Part shown: one piece after another, positions 1-11,672 of the stretch
Layout: each line of letters opens with the position of its first letter
Numbering within the stretch: position 1 is the stretch's first letter
Translations under genes and position numbers: made by a program
Assembly (NCBI GenBank): GCA_025677815.1
Contig: JAIXMP010000044.1
Span: 1 to 64,000 of the forward strand
Source: Phascolomyces articulosus
Lineage: Eukaryota; Mucoromycota; Mucoromycetes; Mucorales; Lichtheimiaceae
DNA: 64,000 bases
Direction: 5' to 3'
The notes under the pieces: generated by a model
Seen by the model: only the letters and a program-made list of their open reading frames with translations
What the model was told of the DNA's origin: nothing
Databases searched by the model: none

Positions 1-611
1 GCTTAAATGAATTGTTAAATTGACAGCTACTATTTGAGGAAAAGGAACGTATGATGTTTTTTTATAATATATAATATTTCTATATGAAAAGCATCTTAAA
101 CCCGCGGTACGAATAAATTGTGTATAACTTTAGATAATTTGAAAATGATTATCATTATTATTATTGTTTACAACATTATTGATGCGCTTGAATATTTCTA
201 TATGTGACACACTAAGAATATTCCAAACAATAATAAAATAATAATAATTAAAAAAAAAACCAATATTTGTATATTTGTATAATAAACAATAAAATATATA
301 AATAGATGGTATAAAAAAATGCAAAAAAAAGAAGAGATTGTCGAAATTATAATATTGTAAGGGATAAGTCAAAGAAATATATATAAAAAAAAATACATGC
401 TGCTAAAAATAACGTGTGAAGTGTGTAAGTGTTGTTGTTATTGCTAATTGAAACAAAAAGAGTGTGTGGTCTATATGAAATATAATAAAGGAAATTGAAT
501 GTTGTGCTTTTTTTTTCTTCGTAATTTTCTACTAGACACTGTTTACTAAATATGATATAGAAATAGGAGAAAAAAAAGAAGAGAGGTATGAAAATAATAA
601 AAATGTAATAA
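1..611. other. AT-rich intergenic / 3' flank
   Basis: Very AT-rich sequence downstream of the 3' end of the minus-strand gene that stops at 612. The short open frames here are low-complexity Phe/Tyr/Ile/Asn translations of AT repeats. I see no gene. Confidence 0.6.
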
Positions 612-3342
612 TTATTGGTAACCACCGTTTGACCAATTAGCAATGCTTCGTCTGCTACTACTACCATTCATTGGAGCCGAACGATTACCCGAACTCATAC
701 TTGGTGTCATCATTCCCATGGGTGCACCACCGCCACCATTACCTCCCATTGGCATCAAGTATTGACCATACATGACGTTGTTATTAGCACTGGGCATATA
801 CGACTGACGTAGATTATTAGGTGTAGATATACTAGGTGTTACTTGAGGAGGCATCATTTCAGATCGTCGTCGAGCATCTGTGTTACTGAGCTTGCCCTTC
901 TTACCCATATTGCTAATATCCAATGCACTGGAAGACCGTAATGCCTTTTCAGGTCCAGGGCTACGACTACGTCTTTGTTGTTGACCCATGGATGCCAAAT
1001 TCATATCACTTCGACTGGCCGTCAAATTGCTTCCCATAGCAGATAAATTCATATCACTTCGACTGGCAGGAAAATTGCTTCCCATAGCAGATAAATTCAT
1101 ATCACTTTGACTGGCAGGAAAATTTTGACCCATCGAAGACAAATTCATGTCACTACGACTAGCACGCATCAAAAACTTGTTACGATCCACACCACCTTGT
1201 TGTTCCAATTGTTGGAAACTGAGATTATGGCTCTTGTTTTTAGGTAATCGACCTAATAATCCACTATCAATTTTGGCACCATTAGGAGCAGTGACACGTG
1301 TCTTGGGGTTATACGGTTTAAATTTGGCTTCATCTTTTTCCTTTTCCAATTGTGTCAATAAATCCATGGCTGAAACACTCTTGCGATTCGGGTTTTGATT
1401 TGGTGCTGTTCTAGGTGTAGGTGAAGATGCCATGGGAACAGGTGTTGGGATTGCCATCATTTGTTGTTGTTGCTGCATCATCATGGCTGCTTGTTGATAT
1501 TGTTGAATTTGTGCCATTTGTTGCATTTGAGCGGCTTGTTGCATTTGCCATTGCATTTGTTGTTGCTGCTGTTGCTGCATATGATAATACATCATGTCCA
1601 TTTCACCAATGGTCGAACGACGTTCACGTCGGAAACCTTCAGGCATAAATGAATCTCGTTGATCATTCTCACCATCCACAACACCATCAATATTGGAAGC
1701 AGGTGATGCACCTGAGGAAGAAGAATCTTGAATTGATGTTGGACGGGAACTATTCGGCGTTCCATCCGTCACGCCTAGACGCCAACGTTCGATCGCTCCC
1801 GATTTACCGCCCACAGCTTCTGCATAAGGGTTTTGTTGTTGTTCCATCATGACGGCTTGAACTTGAGCTTGTTCTGCCATTAAATTCAAATCACCTTGTG
1901 ATCGTGATCGTTTATGCATACTAGGACCTCGTTCCAGTTGCCGTAAAGTAGACATACGTCGTGCTTTTAATGCATCATCATCCAAAAGTGTACTCGAAGG
2001 TCGTCGTGCCATATTGGCAAAGTTTTGCTGTTGTCGTTGTTCAATAATACGATCTTCATGATCACTTTCATCATCTTCCTCATCATCATCATGATCTTGG
2101 GAATCTTCAGAATCACTATGTCTTAATTTATCTAATAGAGGGTATAAAGAAATGAGAACAATCAATTTTAGTTAGTTCGGATAGTGTTTTTTTTTGTTGA
2201 ATTTATATGGATTTTTTTTATTTATGAACACGTGGGATTTACAAAGAAAGCCAGAGGAAAAAAAACGTGGATGTGAGAGATTCTTACCATGCAATTTCCG
2301 ACGAGAATTATTCTTTTCTTTCAATACAGACTGTTGTTGGGCTTTTCCATGCTTGGCAGCAGCAGCAACATCCTCGTCCTCTTCATCACTAAGAACGTCT
2401 TCTTCTGATTCTTCATCATCATCATCATCACTAGGCAACTGAAGAGTAGATTTGGGACGAGATAGAGGAGCATTGGAAGAAAGAGCTGGAGTACTAGTCG
2501 CTTGACTATTAAGGATTTGGAAAGAAGCACTTTTTCGGGGCATCGGTGTAGGTTGAGATTCGTCATCATCATCTGAGGTTATACCCTCCTCTTCTTCGTC
2601 TTCATCACTTATAGCAACTGCCTTATTACGTCGACCTATTTACAATAAATTCAGATTTTCATTTATGCACAGTTAGAGAATAAATTCCTTTCTATTTTTT
2701 TTTTGATTCACTATCCAAAAACAATAATAATAGAGTACCTTGTGAAGGAGTAGCACGTTCTTGAGAAGTAGGTGTTTGACGATGAGAAGAAGAACCTTGA
2801 CTTCCACTACGATCACTGGAGGATTGTCTATACATTTCATAGCTACTACTTGGTCGATTATTATTTAACATGTGTTGAGGGGATGGGGAAGTGGCCCGAG
2901 ATTGTCGTTGTTGAGGATATTGTTGATGCTGTTGTTGTTGTTGTGGATATTGTTGATGATGATGTTGTTGTAGTTGCTGTGGATGTGGTTGATGTTCCAT
3001 ATGTTGATCAAGCATATGTGAACTACTGCGGCTTCTTCTTCGTTGTTGAGGAAATTGAGACATAGGTCTTTGCTGTGGGTGCTGACCTTGTGGGTGGTGT
3101 TGCAACATTTGGGAATGAGGTCTCTGTTGGCCATGCATACGTTGCTGACGTTGGCGTGGTTGATTGGGAAACAACATGCTTTGTCTCATTGAATCAGAAA
3201 CATGTGATTGGTGAAAGATTATACTTTTTGTCCAAGGTTCTTTATTTGATTCTTCGTCATCAGGAGTCTTGATCGCTTTGGCCAGGGCAAGGCGGGATAA
3301 GGATACGGTAACATTATCCGTATCATAGGGTGCAGCAGACAT
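612..3342 (-). CDS. Gln-rich hypothetical protein with RRxS sites and a SDMNL repeat
   Basis: I do not recognise the family. Three exons read cleanly: 3342-2739, 2635-2288 and 2131-612 (introns with GT..AG ends), giving 823 residues. The start is the ATG at 3342 (MSAAPYDTDN), preceded by a GA-rich leader. The protein is disordered-looking: a His/Gln-rich first exon, a short acidic Asp/Glu run in exon 2, another acidic run at the start of exon 3, and long poly-Gln/Met runs in the middle. Arg-Arg-x-Ser type sites recur (RRPSS, RRMST, RRSTIG, RRSRSP, RRRSEM, RRSIAN), a consensus for basophilic kinases such as PKA. A 16-residue unit containing SRSDMNL occurs four times near the C-terminus. There is no transmembrane segment or catalytic motif. 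It may be a kinase-regulated scaffold, but that is inference. The gene structure is well supported; the function is unknown. Confidence 0.8.
982..1164 (-). repeat. Four tandem 48-bp coding repeats (SDMNL unit)
   Basis: Inside the third exon of the gene above, a 16-residue unit with the core ASRSDMNLSxMGxNFP is repeated four times head to tail. Nucleotide similarity between units is high, most obviously in the block reading catatcactt on the plus strand. Related single motifs (RSQGDLNL, SSSALDIS) lie outside the array, so the unit seems to have expanded from a pre-existing short motif. Confidence 0.85.
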
Positions 3343-3410
3343 GATTTTTGGAGGGAAAATAGAAAAGTTGAAACAATAAACAATAACAAAAAAAAGGGAG
3401 CGAGAAAGAA

Positions 3411-3446
3411 GGAAGAGGAGGAAGAAGAAGAAGAAGAAGAAGAAGG
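3411..3446. repeat. GA/GAA-rich microsatellite in 5' leader
   Basis: A run of gaagaa triplets lies about 70-105 bases upstream of the ATG at 3342. It is simple sequence, probably in the 5' UTR or core promoter. Confidence 0.6.
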
Positions 3447-5860
3447 AGTGGAAAGAAAGAAGAGAAATATATAAAAATAAAAATACAAATGGGATAAAGA
3501 AGAGTGAGCGAATGGGTGTGTTACCAAGCAACAATAATAAAAAATATAAAAATAACAAAAAAAATAAAGTGAGTGCGCGCGTTGGAAATTGAATTTAGAC
3601 CCACATTTTCCAAAGCTATTTTTAAATTTTACTTATTTTATATATCGTTTCCTATGGATTCCATAATTATTGATATTTCCCTATATTATTATTTTTACTA
3701 CTATCTACGTACCCCACTATACATTATATGTACATAATATTATATTTAATTTAACCATGTTATAATTAATGATAACAATGATATGTAAAGGAGCTGTTTT
3801 CCTACAATAATTTCTTTGTATAATATCTTGCATATAATATTATAACAATGGGAACGTGTTACCCAGCTCATTGATAATATATATTAGTTGTAAATGGTGT
3901 TTTCAATCATTCCCCATTCACAAGCATCAACCTATCATTAAAAAACTGTACTTAAATTAGTGTGCATATATCTAACAGAAATAATCTAATCACTTGAACA
4001 ATGGATGACAATGACACTTTTACTATACTTACCTCTGTATCATCTGATAATTGGGAGACGCCAAACAAACAATGTATTTGATCTGGCTTATTTAAAAAAT
4101 AATTCAATAAGTATGACATAATATGTCGCTTATATCTATTTGTTATTATCTAGACTATAATTTATTTGATCAATTCAACGCAATTAGAATACGATGATAT
4201 CAATAAAAAAAATATGCTTAATATCACTAAATAAATAGTTGACACAAAGAATTGCAAAATATTGATTTATCAACAGCCTTGATTTCAGAATTTGTTAAAG
4301 TACTACTTACCGTTAATGCTATACTAAAAACAGCCAATAAAGAGCTTAAGAAATGAATAAAAAAAAACTTGAATAGTAATAAATGGACGTAGAGCAAAAA
4401 TGCTTTGATATAATAATAAAAAACCTGAAATGATGAGTACCAAAATATATTTACCTGTAAAAAAGACGTAATGTGATAAGTGGTATTAATCAGACAGATC
4501 TATTCTCACATCAATATTTAACACCCTCAAAGTTGAAAGAATTGAATGCAACAAGAAAAGAAAGATAATTTACCATTAGTTCCATAACAATAGCATCATA
4601 TTGAGCAGGAAAATCAAATTATGAAGATTAGATAGTAGTACGTTAATTGCGCATGTAATTATTGATATGTTAATGAAACAGATGTATATAACTAAGAAAT
4701 GAGACAGGGATCGAACATGCACATTGAGAGACCGAAATAGATACCATTATTTTATATATATATATAAACAGATATTTGTTTACGATACATTCGCCTATAT
4801 ATGTACAAAAAATATTGAATATTTAGACATATTTTCCTTGATACTAATACATAAATGATTGTTCCTCATTTTCATATATCATGAACAGTTTCGAAGGCGA
4901 TAATATATCCCGATGCTTTTAAGCCACGCGTCTATTCAATGAAATTAAAGCATATTACTTAGATAAATAGATAATCATTTATGTGAAAATATTGATCAGT
5001 ACAGTCGTGTTAATAAATCTTCGAAAGGATCGCTAAGGTATATCATATTTTTACAATATAATTTAAGTGCATTGGAGTGTCAATTTTTTTTACATATAAT
5101 AAAGTAATGCATTTGATTCTTTTCGATAGGGATTCAACGCGCTAACTATAAAAACACACTTTAAATAACATAGCGTCAATGTGAACTGGTTGTCGTTTGA
5201 GTGGCAATCATAATCATGGTATTAAATCAGATTCATGCGCTTGTGTTATGATTGAAATCGGTCACATACTAATATTATTTGTTTGAGTTTATAGAGTAAC
5301 TACATCAATACTGTACCTAGCAAAGTTGCATTGCAAGTTATAAAGAACGATACAACATTGCCAATCCATGGGGTCTTATTTTCACAACCAATTTTTTGAT
5401 CGACGGGGGCACGCTATGTTTTATTTTTGGAGAGTAAAACCCTTTTTTGATGTTACACGGCATCTTTTTCAAGGTACCTGTCGATGCTAATCCATAATGT
5501 ATATAAATAAAAACATGTAATATGAATAAAAACGCCTCTCCTTTCTTTTTATAATATTATTAGAAAATAATATATAATTATAATCAATTAAAAAAGACAT
5601 TAATAAAATGTAATTATTATATGTGCACTTCTTTATATATAGGGAAAAAAATAAAGGAGAATGGGGATGATGATGATGATGAGAGAAAAAGAGAAATGTG
5701 TGGATGAATAATAAATATATAAAAGCGTTTTATAATAAGAAAAAAAATCTAAAAGGATAAAATGTTTTCTTTTATATATATATAGTTTTTGATTTTTTGT
5801 GTGTGTGAAAGTGTATATAAGTGTAATCTACAAATGAAGAGGGGGGATTATTTTTATCGT
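3447..5860. other. Long AT-rich intergenic region, no gene seen
   Basis: About 2.4 kb of AT-rich sequence with no open frame of interest on either strand, no tRNA-like fold that I could recognise and no obvious transposon ends. The right part (5640-5860) is the likely 3' UTR of the gene that stops at 5861. Confidence 0.5.
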
Positions 5861-6685
5861 TTATTTTTTAGCAGCAACGGCACCACCAGAAGCCTTGGAA
5901 ACAGCACTTAAAAAGGCCATCTTTTGATCAAAAGCATAACTTGCATTACCACCCATCAAAGAATTCAAACTATCTGCACTAATGGTTGATCCAAATTCCA
6001 TGCCATTCGATACTTGGAAATATCTTTCATAATCTCCAGTTTGTAATTCCATCATTAACTTTTCACGGTCCTCATGTGTTGTTTCTTCACCAGATGCCAC
6101 AGAAACTGCTGCTGCCTCATTTGATTGGTCTTCCAATGTGTTCATAGCAGTCCAATCAATATCCTTGTCAATAAATGTAGTAACTCGTCGTGTTTCTAAT
6201 ACTTTTCTTGTACTCTTGACTTGTCGTGGTTGTCTAGACCTTTGTTGTTGTTTATCATTGGTACCAGTGGCACCAGAGGCTTCTTGACGTTTTTGTTTAT
6301 TTTGTTGTTGTTGCTTGTTTTGTCGCTTAGATCGTTGTTGTTGCTGTTGTTTTCTGGGTTGTTGTTCAGTAGCATCGTCAAATTGACCAGGTGCAGCAGC
6401 ATTGACTCTTGGCTTTCCACGTGGTTGCATACGTCTATTTTTTTGTTGAGCATTGTTTAAGAATTGCGAAAAAGGATCTCCTGCTTCAAGTGTTTTGCCA
6501 CGTCCAGAACCACCAAGACGAGCGGAAAGAGGTGTTCTCTTGCTACTTTGCTTTTGGGCAGGTTGTTGTTGTTGTTGAACTTCAGGTGCAGCAGCAGCAG
6601 CTGTAGCAGTGGATTGGTGTCGTAAGGCAATCAAAGGCGAACGCCATTGAAGACTTCTTAATGCAGTATTACTTGATCGCAACAT
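5861..6685 (-). CDS. Mitochondrially targeted basic Gln-rich protein
   Basis: Single-exon gene of 274 residues. I chose the ATG at 6685 (MLRSSNTALRSLQW) over the in-frame ATG at 6730 because it begins a typical mitochondrial presequence: Arg, Ser, Leu and Ala rich with no acidic residues for the first ~30 positions. The middle (about residues 45-150) is poly-Gln, Lys and Arg. The C-terminal ~110 residues look folded, with blocks such as TFIDKDIDWTAMNTLED and GDYERYFQVSNGMEFG. The combination of presequence, basic disordered linker and short conserved tail would suit a fungus-specific mitoribosomal subunit or RNA-binding factor, but I do not recognise a named family, so function is open. Confidence 0.75.
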   Translation of the reverse strand: MLRSSNTALRSLQWRSPLIALRHQSTATAAAAAPEVQQQQQPAQKQSSKRTPLSARLGGSGRGKTLEAGDPFSQFLNNAQQKNRRMQPRGKPRVNAAAPGQFDDATEQQPRKQQQQQRSKRQNKQQQQNKQKRQEASGATGTNDKQQQRSRQPRQVKSTRKVLETRRVTTFIDKDIDWTAMNTLEDQSNEAAAVSVASGEETTHEDREKLMMELQTGDYERYFQVSNGMEFGSTISADSLNSLMGGNASYAFDQKMAFLSAVSKASGGAVAAKK

Positions 6686-6840
6686 TATTATTTTTATTTT
6701 TTGGTATAATCCCAACACAAAGAGGTGCAAAACAATATTCGAGTCACAAAATTTCAGCAGGAAGAAGATGGCACTGTCGATTTCGAGCTCAGTATAAATG
6801 GATAAAGGTTACACCTGTCCAATAATAATATGCCAGTACC

Positions 6841-6861
6841 TTTTTTTTTTTTTTTTTTTTT
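6841..6861. repeat. Poly(T) tract of 21 bases
   Basis: Uninterrupted T run between the upstream region of the mitochondrial protein gene and the 3' end of SPC3. It reads as poly(A) on the minus strand. Confidence 0.8.
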
Positions 6862-6935
6862 GACAGCAGTAGAGAACTCTTTTTATTATTCGTATAATAT
6901 TATCAAAAAAGAACAAAATACTTTTACTATTACAA

Positions 6936-7809
6936 TCATGCAGCTGGTGAAAGGATAATATTAGCAGGGTTGGATGGAGTTTTTCCACCTTGAATAAGTC
7001 CAACATAAGGTGTTACATCCCAATGTAATGACAAATTGACTTGTTGGTGGCTATACAATAAAAAAAATAGGATTATCAGTATAAATTCAAGAGATACACC
7101 ATCCCGACACTTCTAACCTATATATATACTTTACCTCCATTTTCGGCTTACATCTATCAAAGCATACTTGTTTGGTACGTTACGAAGGTTTAAATTAGCA
7201 TCTTCCTTACTACTAATAATCTTATCCCACAACACAACCGAGTTACGATCATGCGTCTTGGTCTCATATTCAGCAATCACAGTAACAAAGACTTGCTTTG
7301 TATTCCAGTTAAATATAGGTGTAAAATCAGCATCCAAATCAAATGCTAAACGTGCAAAATGACTCTTGGGTGTACCATAATCGAAATAATCAGGTCCATA
7401 TCGTCGGCTTACACTAAAGAATTAATTATGAATATGCAAAAAAAAAAAAAGAAAAAAAAAAAAAAACGAGTGTGAATTACTCTTCTTTAAAATGCTACGT
7501 AGTTTGTCCTCTTTTTCATGGTATCACGCCCAGAATATATTATTTAATAAAGATCTCCATATTGCTTACACGCGTAAAGTATCAGAATCAACTCGAATGT
7601 CACTAGTGATGGAAGGATAGCCAGTGATGGACGAGATGGCGGCAACAATCGCGAGAATAGAACCAAGAGCAGTTATTGCAAAAGAAAAAAGAACCTAATA
7701 AAATATCAAGTTAATACCATTGCATAAATAGCGATCGCATTGAATGTAATATCAATATATATTGTTTTTTTTTTTTTTTTACATTAGCTCGCTGTTGTAG
7801 ATTGTACAT
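6936..7809 (-). CDS. SPC3: Signal peptidase complex subunit 3 (SPCS3/Spc3)
   Basis: Four exons (7809-7783, 7694-7570, 7413-7135, 7050-6936) give 181 residues, the family's usual length. The protein has a short cytosolic start (MYNLQQRAN), one membrane segment at about residues 10-32 (VLFSFAITALGSILAIVAAI) and then a lumenal domain. Family-typical blocks are LDADFTPIFNWNTKQVFV, EYETKTHDRNSVVLWDKII and a C-terminal VNLSLHWDVTPYVG. Spc22/23-type subunits are ER membrane proteins that support the catalytic Sec11 subunit in removing signal peptides from secreted proteins. The first exon encodes only nine residues, so an ORF-based caller would miss the start. Identification is firm. Confidence 0.95.
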
Positions 7810-8116
7810 TTAAAATAGAATGTTTTATATTTAAAAAAGTGTAATAAATCAAAAGAGAAGCTGCAACGTGTCGCATATAAATTTTTCAGGCACCTCCTTT
7901 AATTTTTGATGCATTTGTGGCGAATATACGCAATAGAAAAAAATAGACTCTGTTTTTTTTTTATCTTTATACATTTACAAGCAATCATTATTATTATATA
8001 TAGAAAATTGAGACATATACAGAAAAGAAAAGAAAAGAAAAATAGGATAAGCAAAGAGGAAGGTCGAGATATGGAAATGAGAGGGAAGAGGGGAAATTAA
8101 CCAAGAATAAAGGTGC
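7810..8116. other. Short intergenic, SPC3 promoter
   Basis: Region between the SPC3 start and the Mad3 stop, both on the minus strand. It contains AT-rich and GA-rich sequence and should hold the SPC3 promoter and the Mad3 3' UTR. No discrete site is recognised. Confidence 0.5.
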
Positions 8117-9875
8117 TTAATAAGGATAAGTTCGTTTTTGAGGTACGCCTCGTATATTTTCCAAATCATCAACATCTGAACCTTCCAATGTATCCATCTG
8201 ATCAAAGAACCCAGAAGATCCTTGCCGTGAAATTTCCATCCTGGATAGTGATCGATTAGAAATAGCATTTTCATCCGTGTAATTTCGTTTAATATTATTA
8301 TGAGTAAATGACAAAGGTTCGTCGTCATCATCGTCCAATACTAGTTCATCATTTCCTCGTTGTCCTGTTCCATTGGTTCCACTGGCTCCAAAAATCATAT
8401 CATCAATCATGTTGGTGGCAGCTCTTGTTTCTTGTGTTAATTCTGTTGGTGGTTCATTTAAGGACAATGACAATGTATCTTTGGCGGATAATGAAGTGGA
8501 TGCAAGTCGTGAATTACTAAATTGATCCATCTTTTGCATAAATTGATGATGTAATTCTTCAAAGCTCATCAGTTCGTTATTGTTGCTTTTATTAATACAT
8601 GCTTTGGATGCTGCAATGATTTCTGTTCTGCCACGGGAATCTTTGGATTTGATATAGTCAGATCGACAGATATTAAATCGTTCGTATAGGTGTTCAGATG
8701 GTATCTTTGTTGTTGTACGGTGGCTGTCCGCAGACAAGGTTGTATTGATAGTATGCTGTGGCTGTGGCTCGTCTTCTTGATTTGATGGATCCTGTTATTG
8801 AAATAAAAAAAAAAAGAAGATTAATTTGGATTCCTATCACTCTTAGATAATCAATTTATCCATTCTACCCATACATGCGTTCGCGTATCCTCTTCTTCCT
8901 AAAACTTACATCATCACGGAAAACGCTAAAACCAGGTTGTTGCTTAGGCCGACGATATGGTTTTTGCGGTAATGTAGTTCCTGCAAACGAAGAAACTTCA
9001 ATTTGATTTTCGGCTCGTTGGCTGGGATTATTGACAAGTGTGGAAGAAGAGGTGGATGATGAAGGAACTGGTGTACTATCGATTTCTGGACCACTGTAGA
9101 CAGAAAATTGTGCTTGACGTGAAGAAGAAGGTGTTGATATAGAAGAAGGAGATCGTGAAGAAAAGGATGAAGATGAAGAGGCGGAAAATAAACTATCGTA
9201 TTTCATTCCTAAAGGAGCACGACCATTGGTAGCCGCTAATGATGCATTTCGTTGTTGTTCTTGATGTTGTTGATCCATTCGATCCAAAAAATGTTTTCGC
9301 TTTCTTGCCAATCGCTTTGTTGGTTCTGCCATACGTTCTAATCCACGATCATAGATGAGCGTAGCATCTTCGTATCGCTTTCTTCCTTCTAAATAACTGG
9401 CATACTCTTCATAAAACAAGGCCAAATCTTGTCCAATTTGATTTCGCATCAATAATTGATAAGCTTCCCCTGGATCATCCAAATATTCCATGTATTGAAT
9501 CCAGACTTTTAAATAACGAATGTCATGTTGGTATCGTTTGGATCGCTGGAATTTAGACGTTGTTTCTTGTAATAACCCTTTCAGGTCAGACGCTTGATTG
9601 TGCCCTTCGGGGTACATTTCAATTGTCCAATGAATATAACGCAAATAAACATCCAACGGATCATGCATGTCTTCAATGTCTTCGAGTTCGCGAGCAAATT
9701 GATCGTGGCCTTGTTGTAATTGGTGTTCGCGTTCTTGACATGTAGAACTATAGAGGGTGGCAAGTGAAGCTGCACTTCGCCCTTGACGTCGTGGCATGAC
9801 ATTTTCTTTTTGTCCTTCAATGACGGAAAATTCTGGAAGGTTGTTTAAAATCGTTTGTCTTTCCTCATCGTCCAT
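8117..9875 (-). CDS. MAD3: Spindle assembly checkpoint protein Mad3 (BubR1-like, no kinase)
   Basis: Two exons (9875-8910 and 8791-8117) encode 546 residues. Order of motifs: a KEN box at residues 23-25 (GQKENVMPRR); the Bub1/Mad3 N-terminal TPR-like region at about 60-200 (DPLDVYLRYIHWTIEMYP, WIQYMEYLDDP, LALFYEEYASYLEGRKRY); an ABBA-type motif FSVFRD at 316-321; and SFEEL at 398-402, resembling the Glu-Glu core of the Bub3-binding GLEBS motif. There is no kinase domain after it, so this is Mad3 rather than Bub1. In the family, Mad3 joins Mad2, Bub3 and Cdc20 to inhibit APC/C until kinetochores attach. I do not see a second KEN box. The start is at the ATG of MDDEERQ, which follows an AT-rich leader. 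Confidence 0.92.
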
Positions 9876-11330
9876 TATTGATTTATTATTATTATTTAAA
9901 AAAAAGTTTTTGACACAAGAAGGTGGAATGGCGTGTGTGGATAATAAAATAATATAAAAAGAAAGAAAAAGGTTGGAAACAAAATCGGGAAATCCAGTCA
10001 ATCAAATGGGGAACGTAAAATCGCGTACCACGAAAAATACTAATATTTGACGTTTTCAGCTTACATTTGCGTGATCCACAGCATGCTGGAATTCAGTCAT
10101 ATTAAGTTTCGGTTTTACTGGTATCCCAATAAACGGTATAGAATTTTATCACTTCACAAGCATCACGGGCAAATGCCAGTGGATCGCGCCGTACCATAAT
10201 TGATTATCGTTTTGCTGCAACTCCATCTAATGGGTAATATTATATGTCAGTTTATAATGGATGTCTTCAAACTAGATTGACCATGATATACTATCAATTG
10301 ACTATATATTGTCTGTCTTCTTTGGAAAAAGACCCACTACATGGGATATTTAATCCATTATTAGTACGAGATTAGGAACCTTTTATTAACTAACTATGAC
10401 TACCGACCCTTCTTTGAATATATGGAAGCATACGCAACAAACAAGACAATTGCTGTTAAAATCTACAGCTCGCTAGTATATATGTTCAAAATGAATTTGA
10501 CAATAGATATTGAACGAACAAAGAGTATCATTATTGACCATCTTTGAACTCGTATTTATCGGTGGGGATTTTGCAACCGCACTTTAATTTATTCTAGGCG
10601 TAACATATTCTTTTATTAATTCTAGTATATTCCATCATGATCTAATTGATAACAAAACAGTCGATTAACTATAAAAATTCTTTCCAGCTTATATACAAAC
10701 ATCAAGGCGATAATAATGATACATGATGAACTACATCTTTTGTATTTTATGGACGGGATGTTATTTTATATGTAGCTTACAACAGGGCAAGATGCTACAT
10801 CTAGCACTCACATCAAACGGGATATCATTTTCAACTTGTAATTATTATTGTTGACAAAAATAGACAGCTTTAAATTTGTTTTGTTTTTTATTTTTTTTTT
10901 AAAAATTTCGGCATATTTATCAAAATGTAATGTTATGGTAACAAGAATGGTACTGAGAATAATCTAGGGAGAGTAGATATGACATTTGTTTTTCAGTCTT
11001 AATAGATTCAAGAGGGTAATAGCAACATATGATAAGTCACATGAGTAAACATGGAACGTAATAGATTAAAATTTATATTTATTAATGTGAAAGACGGTTT
11101 GACCTGCGCCTATAGGCATATGGTCGCTTCCTGGCGGTACTTTGAGATGAGATTATATATGCATGAAGATTTGTGGCATCAGCTGAAAACTCCCCATTTA
11201 GGAGGAAAAGCTAAGCTGGAGTAAGTATTGAGGGTGTAATGGTACAAGTGGAGGGAAGAAGAAGAGAGAAAGTTAAGTTTTTATGGGAAGGAGTATCATA
11301 GAAGAGAAAAAACGGGGGGATGAAAAATAT
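9876..11330. other. Intergenic region upstream of MAD3
   Basis: About 1.45 kb containing the MAD3 promoter and the 3' flank of the next minus-strand gene. One protein-like scrap lies on the minus strand at 10102-10197 (32 codons from ATG, MVRRDPLAFARDACEV...), but it does not join to anything. No RNA gene is recognised. Confidence 0.4.
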
Positions 11331-11672
11331 TTAGGTGTTGTTTTCTTGAGTCGAACTAGAGGTGAGTTGGGATGGCAGTGGTGGCTCTTCAGGTTCAGGT
11401 TCATCTTCTTCGTAGTCATCTTCAGAGTGACTTAGTCGGTCAATTTCTCGAAGAGCACGAATCAGGACGAACCAACAGTTTAACCATTTTCCAAGTGATA
11501 AACCAACCTCTGAGCATGGCAAGTGAGTTATAATATAGTCAAGTGGTTGGATTTCTTGTTGAAGTTGAGGTATTGTACCAAATGTTGTAGAATGTTCGTC
11601 GTTTATAAATCTTAGTCGAGGCCTTCGGCCGAAGACTCTTTTATCATTATTCGTGAGAGTCTTATCATACAT
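11331..11672 (-). CDS. Small hypothetical protein
   Basis: Single open frame of 113 residues from the ATG at 11672 (MYDKTLTNND). A central stretch (LPCSEVGLSLGKWLNCWFVLIRALREID) could form one or two amphipathic or membrane-touching helices. The tail is acidic and Pro/Glu-rich (DYEEDEPEPEEPPLPS). The tail composition argues for a real coding sequence, but I recognise no family. It may be a single exon of a longer gene, although I found no acceptor that demands one. Confidence 0.45.
   Translation of the reverse strand: MYDKTLTNNDKRVFGRRPRLRFINDEHSTTFGTIPQLQQEIQPLDYIITHLPCSEVGLSLGKWLNCWFVLIRALREIDRLSHSEDDYEEDEPEPEEPPLPSQLTSSSTQENNT

Noticed and set aside
1147..1652. Plus-strand open frames across the third exon of the first gene
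   Set aside because: These are antisense shadows of poly-Gln/Met coding sequence, with Leu-rich translations and no independent signals.
3447..5860. Search for tRNA, CRISPR-like arrays or transposon ends in the long spacer
   Set aside because: No cloverleaf, no regular repeat-spacer pattern and no matching terminal repeats found by eye.
10102..10197. 32-codon minus-strand frame (MVRRDPLAFARDACEV) with good amino-acid character
   Set aside because: No upstream or downstream exon joins to it and an overlapping frame also looks protein-like; too short to claim as a gene.
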